Assembly (NCBI RefSeq): GCF_002078175.1
Contig: NZ_MWFK01000001.1
Span: 2,294,001 to 2,358,000 of the forward strand
Direction: 5' to 3'
DNA: 64,000 nt
From: Streptomyces sp. M41(2017)
GTDB taxonomy: Bacteria; Actinomycetota; Actinomycetes; Streptomycetales; Streptomycetaceae
Both the position numbers and the translations under genes were made by a program. Shown piece after piece: positions 61,505 through 64,000 of the stretch (within the stretch, counting starts at the first letter, position 1; each line of letters opens with the position of its first letter). The notes below the pieces were generated by a model that saw nothing but the letters and a program-made list of their open reading frames with translations, did no database searches and had not been told where the DNA came from.

Positions 61505-61813
61505 CATCCGTCACCGCTCCGGCCCGTCGGCCCTGTGGCACGTCCTCGCCACGGGGTGCGGCCCGGCCGGCCCCCACAAGATCACACGCGGCCGGACGCC
61601 CCGGCAGGCGGGGCCACACCCTGATGCACGGACGAGGCGGACCCCGGGTTCACGCACCACCCCGCCCGGCATCGCCGCCGCTCCCTCCGACCGGACGTGC
61701 CGTCGAGGGGACTGAGAGGCGGAAGGGGAGAGGGGAGAGGAGGGGGAGAGGAACGGGCGGGGCGGACAACGAAGGGGAAAGGGAAACGGGGAGACGTCGT
61801 CAGGCGTCAGGCG
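61505..61813. other. Intergenic DNA with homopurine tract
   Basis: A 309-bp stretch without a credible gene. It includes a 33-base all-purine run (61721-61753) with several G-runs and a second purine run GAAGGGGAAAGGGAAA at about 61771-61786, plus a doubled GTCAGGC at 61799-61812. G-quadruplex or triplex formation is possible. Confidence 0.6.
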
Positions 61814-61848
61814 TGGTGCGCGGCCCCGTCGACCAGGGCCGCGCACCA
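61814..61848 (-). terminator. Terminator of the SulP-carbonic anhydrase gene
   Basis: Perfect 13-bp stem TGGTGCGCGGCCC (61814-61826) with its complement (61836-61848), loop of 9, just beyond the stop on the minus strand. Confidence 0.9.
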
Positions 61849-61855
61849 ACGTCCC

Positions 61856-64000
61856 TCACGCCGGGTGACGCAGATCGTCCGCCGCGCCGACGTGACCGAA
61901 CAGCTCGGCCTCGTCGTCGGCCAGCAGATACGCCTGGGCCTCGCCGACGTGGAAGTACATCCCGTGCAGTTCGAGAGCGCCCTCGTTCAGCGCCCGCGCG
62001 ACGGAGTCGTGCGCCCGCAGGTGCTCCAACTGCTGCACCACGTTGGTCAGGCAGAGCTGCTCGACCGTGTCGGCGGGCGCCCGCCCGGTGAGGCGCGGCT
62101 TCGTGCGCCCCTCGTCGGCCATCCGCTCCACGCTCGGCCGCCCGTGCCGCAGCCACCGCTTCAACGGCGTGAGAGCCCCTCCGGGCTCCGACGCCAGCAG
62201 CGCCTGCATGGCTCCGCATCCGGAGTGCCCGCACACGGTGATGGACCGCACCTTGAGCACGTCCACGGCGTACTCGATGGCGGCGGCCACCGAGTCGTCC
62301 CCGCTCTCCTCGCCGGGCAACGGCACGAGGTTGCCCACGTTCCGCACGACGAACAGGTCACCCGGACCACTGGAGGTGATCATCGACGTGACGAGACGGG
62401 AGTCGGCGCACGTCAGGAACAGTTGGGAGGGCCGCTGCCCCTCCCGCGCGAGCCTGGCCAGCTCCTCGCGCACGAGCGGGGCGGTGTTGCGCTGGAACGC
62501 GCTGATGCCGCGCGCCAGTTGGTGCCCACTCGGCCGGGGCTCAGGCGACTCCTCGTCGCGCCCGTCGGAAGGGGCACCGGAGGAGGCGGATTCCATGGCG
62601 CTGGGATCCTCGCAGTGATGGTTGCGCCAGGGCGTCCAGGGGCGGCAGCGGCAGTGCGTGGAGTCGGCCGGCTCGGCGATCCGTGTCCCGGCCCGCCCGG
62701 TGATCTCCACCGAGCCGCCCTGGGCGCTGTGCGCGCTCTGCCAGTCCTGCAGCGACTCGAACGCCGCGTGGTCCATGAACGAGCCGTCCAACTCCACGAC
62801 GGTATCGGCGCCGCGCGGGATGAGATGGAGGGCGCGGCTGAGGCGCGGCACCGCCAGGAACGTCAACTGCCCTCGTACGCGGACGTGATGGACTCCCTCC
62901 CTCTCTTCGTGCGTGATGCGGGTGCGGGTGAGGCGGTGCAGGGCGACACCGACGGCCACGGCGACCCCCAGCGCCACGCCCTCGAGAACCCCGAGGAACA
63001 CGACGCCGAGCGTGGTGACGGCGTAGACCAGCACTTCACGGTGGCGGGTGACCGTGCGGATGTGGTGCAGGGACACCATCTGGATGCCGACGGCCATCAC
63101 CAGGGCGGCGAGCGATGCGAGGGGGATCAGCTCCAGGATCGGGACCATCAGCAGCGCGGCAACTACTACGAAAACGCCGTGCAGCATCGTGGAGTTCCGG
63201 CTCACGGCGCCTGCTTGGACATTCGCGGAACTGCGGACGGCGACACCGGCGACCGGCAGTCCGCCGAGCGCGCCGGAGACCACGTTGGCGGCACCCTGGC
63301 CGAGCAGTTCCCTGTCGAGGGCGGAACGGCCCACGCGGGCCTGGAGTTCCGGTCGGGCACTCACCAGCTTGTCCACCGCGACGGCACCGAGCAGTGACTG
63401 CACGCTGCACACCAGGGTCACGGTGAGGACGGCCGCGGCGACGCCGAGCACCGGACCCTCGGGGAGGCCGGCCAGCGCGTGGCTGCTCCACGACGGGAGG
63501 TCGACCCTGGGCAGGGTCAGTCCGGCGAGCGAGGCGGTCGCCGTGGCGCCGGCGACGGCGACCAGGGCGGCGGGCACCTTGCGCAGCAGTCGCCCGGTGC
63601 GCCCGGGCAGGCGCGGCCAGGCGAACAGCAGCACCAGCGTCAGCACGCTCATGGACACCGCGGCGGGCTGCATGCGCGCCACCTGGTCCGGCAGGCCGAC
63701 GAGGTTGGCGAGGACGGAGCTCTGGGGCACGCCCCCGAGCACGATGTGCAGCTGGGCGACGGCGATGGTGACGCCGATACCGGCGAGCATGCCGTGCACG
63801 ATCGCGGGACTGACCGCCAGTGCCGTCCGCGCGACGCGCAGGCAGCCGAGGCCGAGTTGGGTGATGCCGGCGAGCACGGTGATGCCGCAAGTCGCGCGCC
63901 AGCCGTAGTGGTGGATCAGCTCGGCGGTGACGACTGTCAGGCCGGCGGCGGGGCCGCTCACCTGGAGTGCAGAGCCGCCGATGCGCCCGGCCACGAGTCC
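61856..64000 (-). CDS. SulP anion transporter - STAS - beta carbonic anhydrase fusion (partial)
   Basis: The gene runs off the right edge, so the N-terminus is missing; the frame stays open to the end. The visible part starts within the SulP membrane domain (SGPAAGLTVVTAELIHHYGW; about eight helices), followed by a STAS domain (VRGQLTFLAVPRLSRALHLI) and a C-terminal beta carbonic anhydrase: LTCADSR with Cys, Asp and Arg, and VCGHSGCGAM with His and Cys, the complete zinc set. The combination suggests bicarbonate (or sulfate) uptake with local CO2 hydration. Known as a bifunctional family in actinobacteria. Ends at a strong terminator. Confidence 0.93.
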   Translation of the reverse strand, partial: GLVAGRIGGSALQVSGPAAGLTVVTAELIHHYGWRATCGITVLAGITQLGLGCLRVARTALAVSPAIVHGMLAGIGVTIAVAQLHIVLGGVPQSSVLANLVGLPDQVARMQPAAVSMSVLTLVLLFAWPRLPGRTGRLLRKVPAALVAVAGATATASLAGLTLPRVDLPSWSSHALAGLPEGPVLGVAAAVLTVTLVCSVQSLLGAVAVDKLVSARPELQARVGRSALDRELLGQGAANVVSGALGGLPVAGVAVRSSANVQAGAVSRNSTMLHGVFVVVAALLMVPILELIPLASLAALVMAVGIQMVSLHHIRTVTRHREVLVYAVTTLGVVFLGVLEGVALGVAVAVGVALHRLTRTRITHEEREGVHHVRVRGQLTFLAVPRLSRALHLIPRGADTVVELDGSFMDHAAFESLQDWQSAHSAQGGSVEITGRAGTRIAEPADSTHCRCRPWTPWRNHHCEDPSAMESASSGAPSDGRDEESPEPRPSGHQLARGISAFQRNTAPLVREELARLAREGQRPSQLFLTCADSRLVTSMITSSGPGDLFVVRNVGNLVPLPGEESGDDSVAAAIEYAVDVLKVRSITVCGHSGCGAMQALLASEPGGALTPLKRWLRHGRPSVERMADEGRTKPRLTGRAPADTVEQLCLTNVVQQLEHLRAHDSVARALNEGALELHGMYFHVGEAQAYLLADDEAELFGHVGAADDLRHPA

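Overview
The window looks like a stretch of core chromosome from a Streptomyces species. It is GC-rich throughout, carries wblA, encodes tRNA-Pro(CGG) without a 3' CCA, and has many GTG starts and several start sites that look leaderless. The gene order, from a kynurenine block through purA, ask-asd, wblA, crp, nth and nhaA to acs, resembles what I remember of one S. coelicolor region; that comparison is from memory and was not checked by search. I see no insertion sequence, integrase, prophage or CRISPR array.

Region 1 (1-8.4 kb): a DUF3151 gene, then tryptophan catabolism to anthranilate (kynA, kynU and a probable kynurenine formamidase split off by a divergent tetR gene), a two-component system and a cytochrome P450. 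Region 2 (8.4-16.3 kb): an ABC exporter with a divergent MarR/GbsR-type regulator, a degenerate diacylglycerol-kinase-like gene, purA, and a Tat-exported 5'-nucleotidase. Region 3 (16.3-25.3 kb): an unknown gene, a GntR regulator and a class III aminotransferase, a divergent DJ-1/MarR pair, then a membrane Ser/Thr kinase, a two-TM protein with an external PstS-like domain, and a convergent SLATT-type membrane protein. Region 4 (25.3-32.2 kb): ybaB-recR-DUF5063, ask-asd, a possible structured RNA, and an ECF sigma factor with a membrane partner.

Region 5 (32.2-43.2 kb): SURF1, a SnoaL-like protein, an S9 peptidase, a TrkA/RCK channel-like protein, an AhpD-like protein, a NERD protein, tRNA-Pro, a Pr6Pr-type membrane protein, a metallophosphoesterase and a GatB/YqeY protein. 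Intergenic minisatellites are concentrated here. Region 6 (43.2-52.6 kb): a class A penicillin-binding protein divergent from wblA, two ArsA-like ATPases, DUF4177-ridA, a NUDIX-MBL pair and crp. Region 7 (52.6-64 kb): endonuclease III with a histone-H1-like tail, a CoA-type NUDIX hydrolase, a MarP-like protease, an epoxide-hydrolase/holin-like/NhaA cluster, acs, and a SulP-STAS-carbonic anhydrase fusion that runs off the right edge.

Most of the novelty is between genes. There is a family of about 80-bp dispersed repeats (three copies), several short tandem arrays, a long palindrome before ask-asd, a two-hairpin segment after asd, a compact hairpin between purA and its divergent neighbour, and candidate PhoP, TetR and DasR sites. 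The best candidate for an undescribed protein system is the kinase / binding-protein / SLATT neighbourhood at 20.8-25.3 kb.
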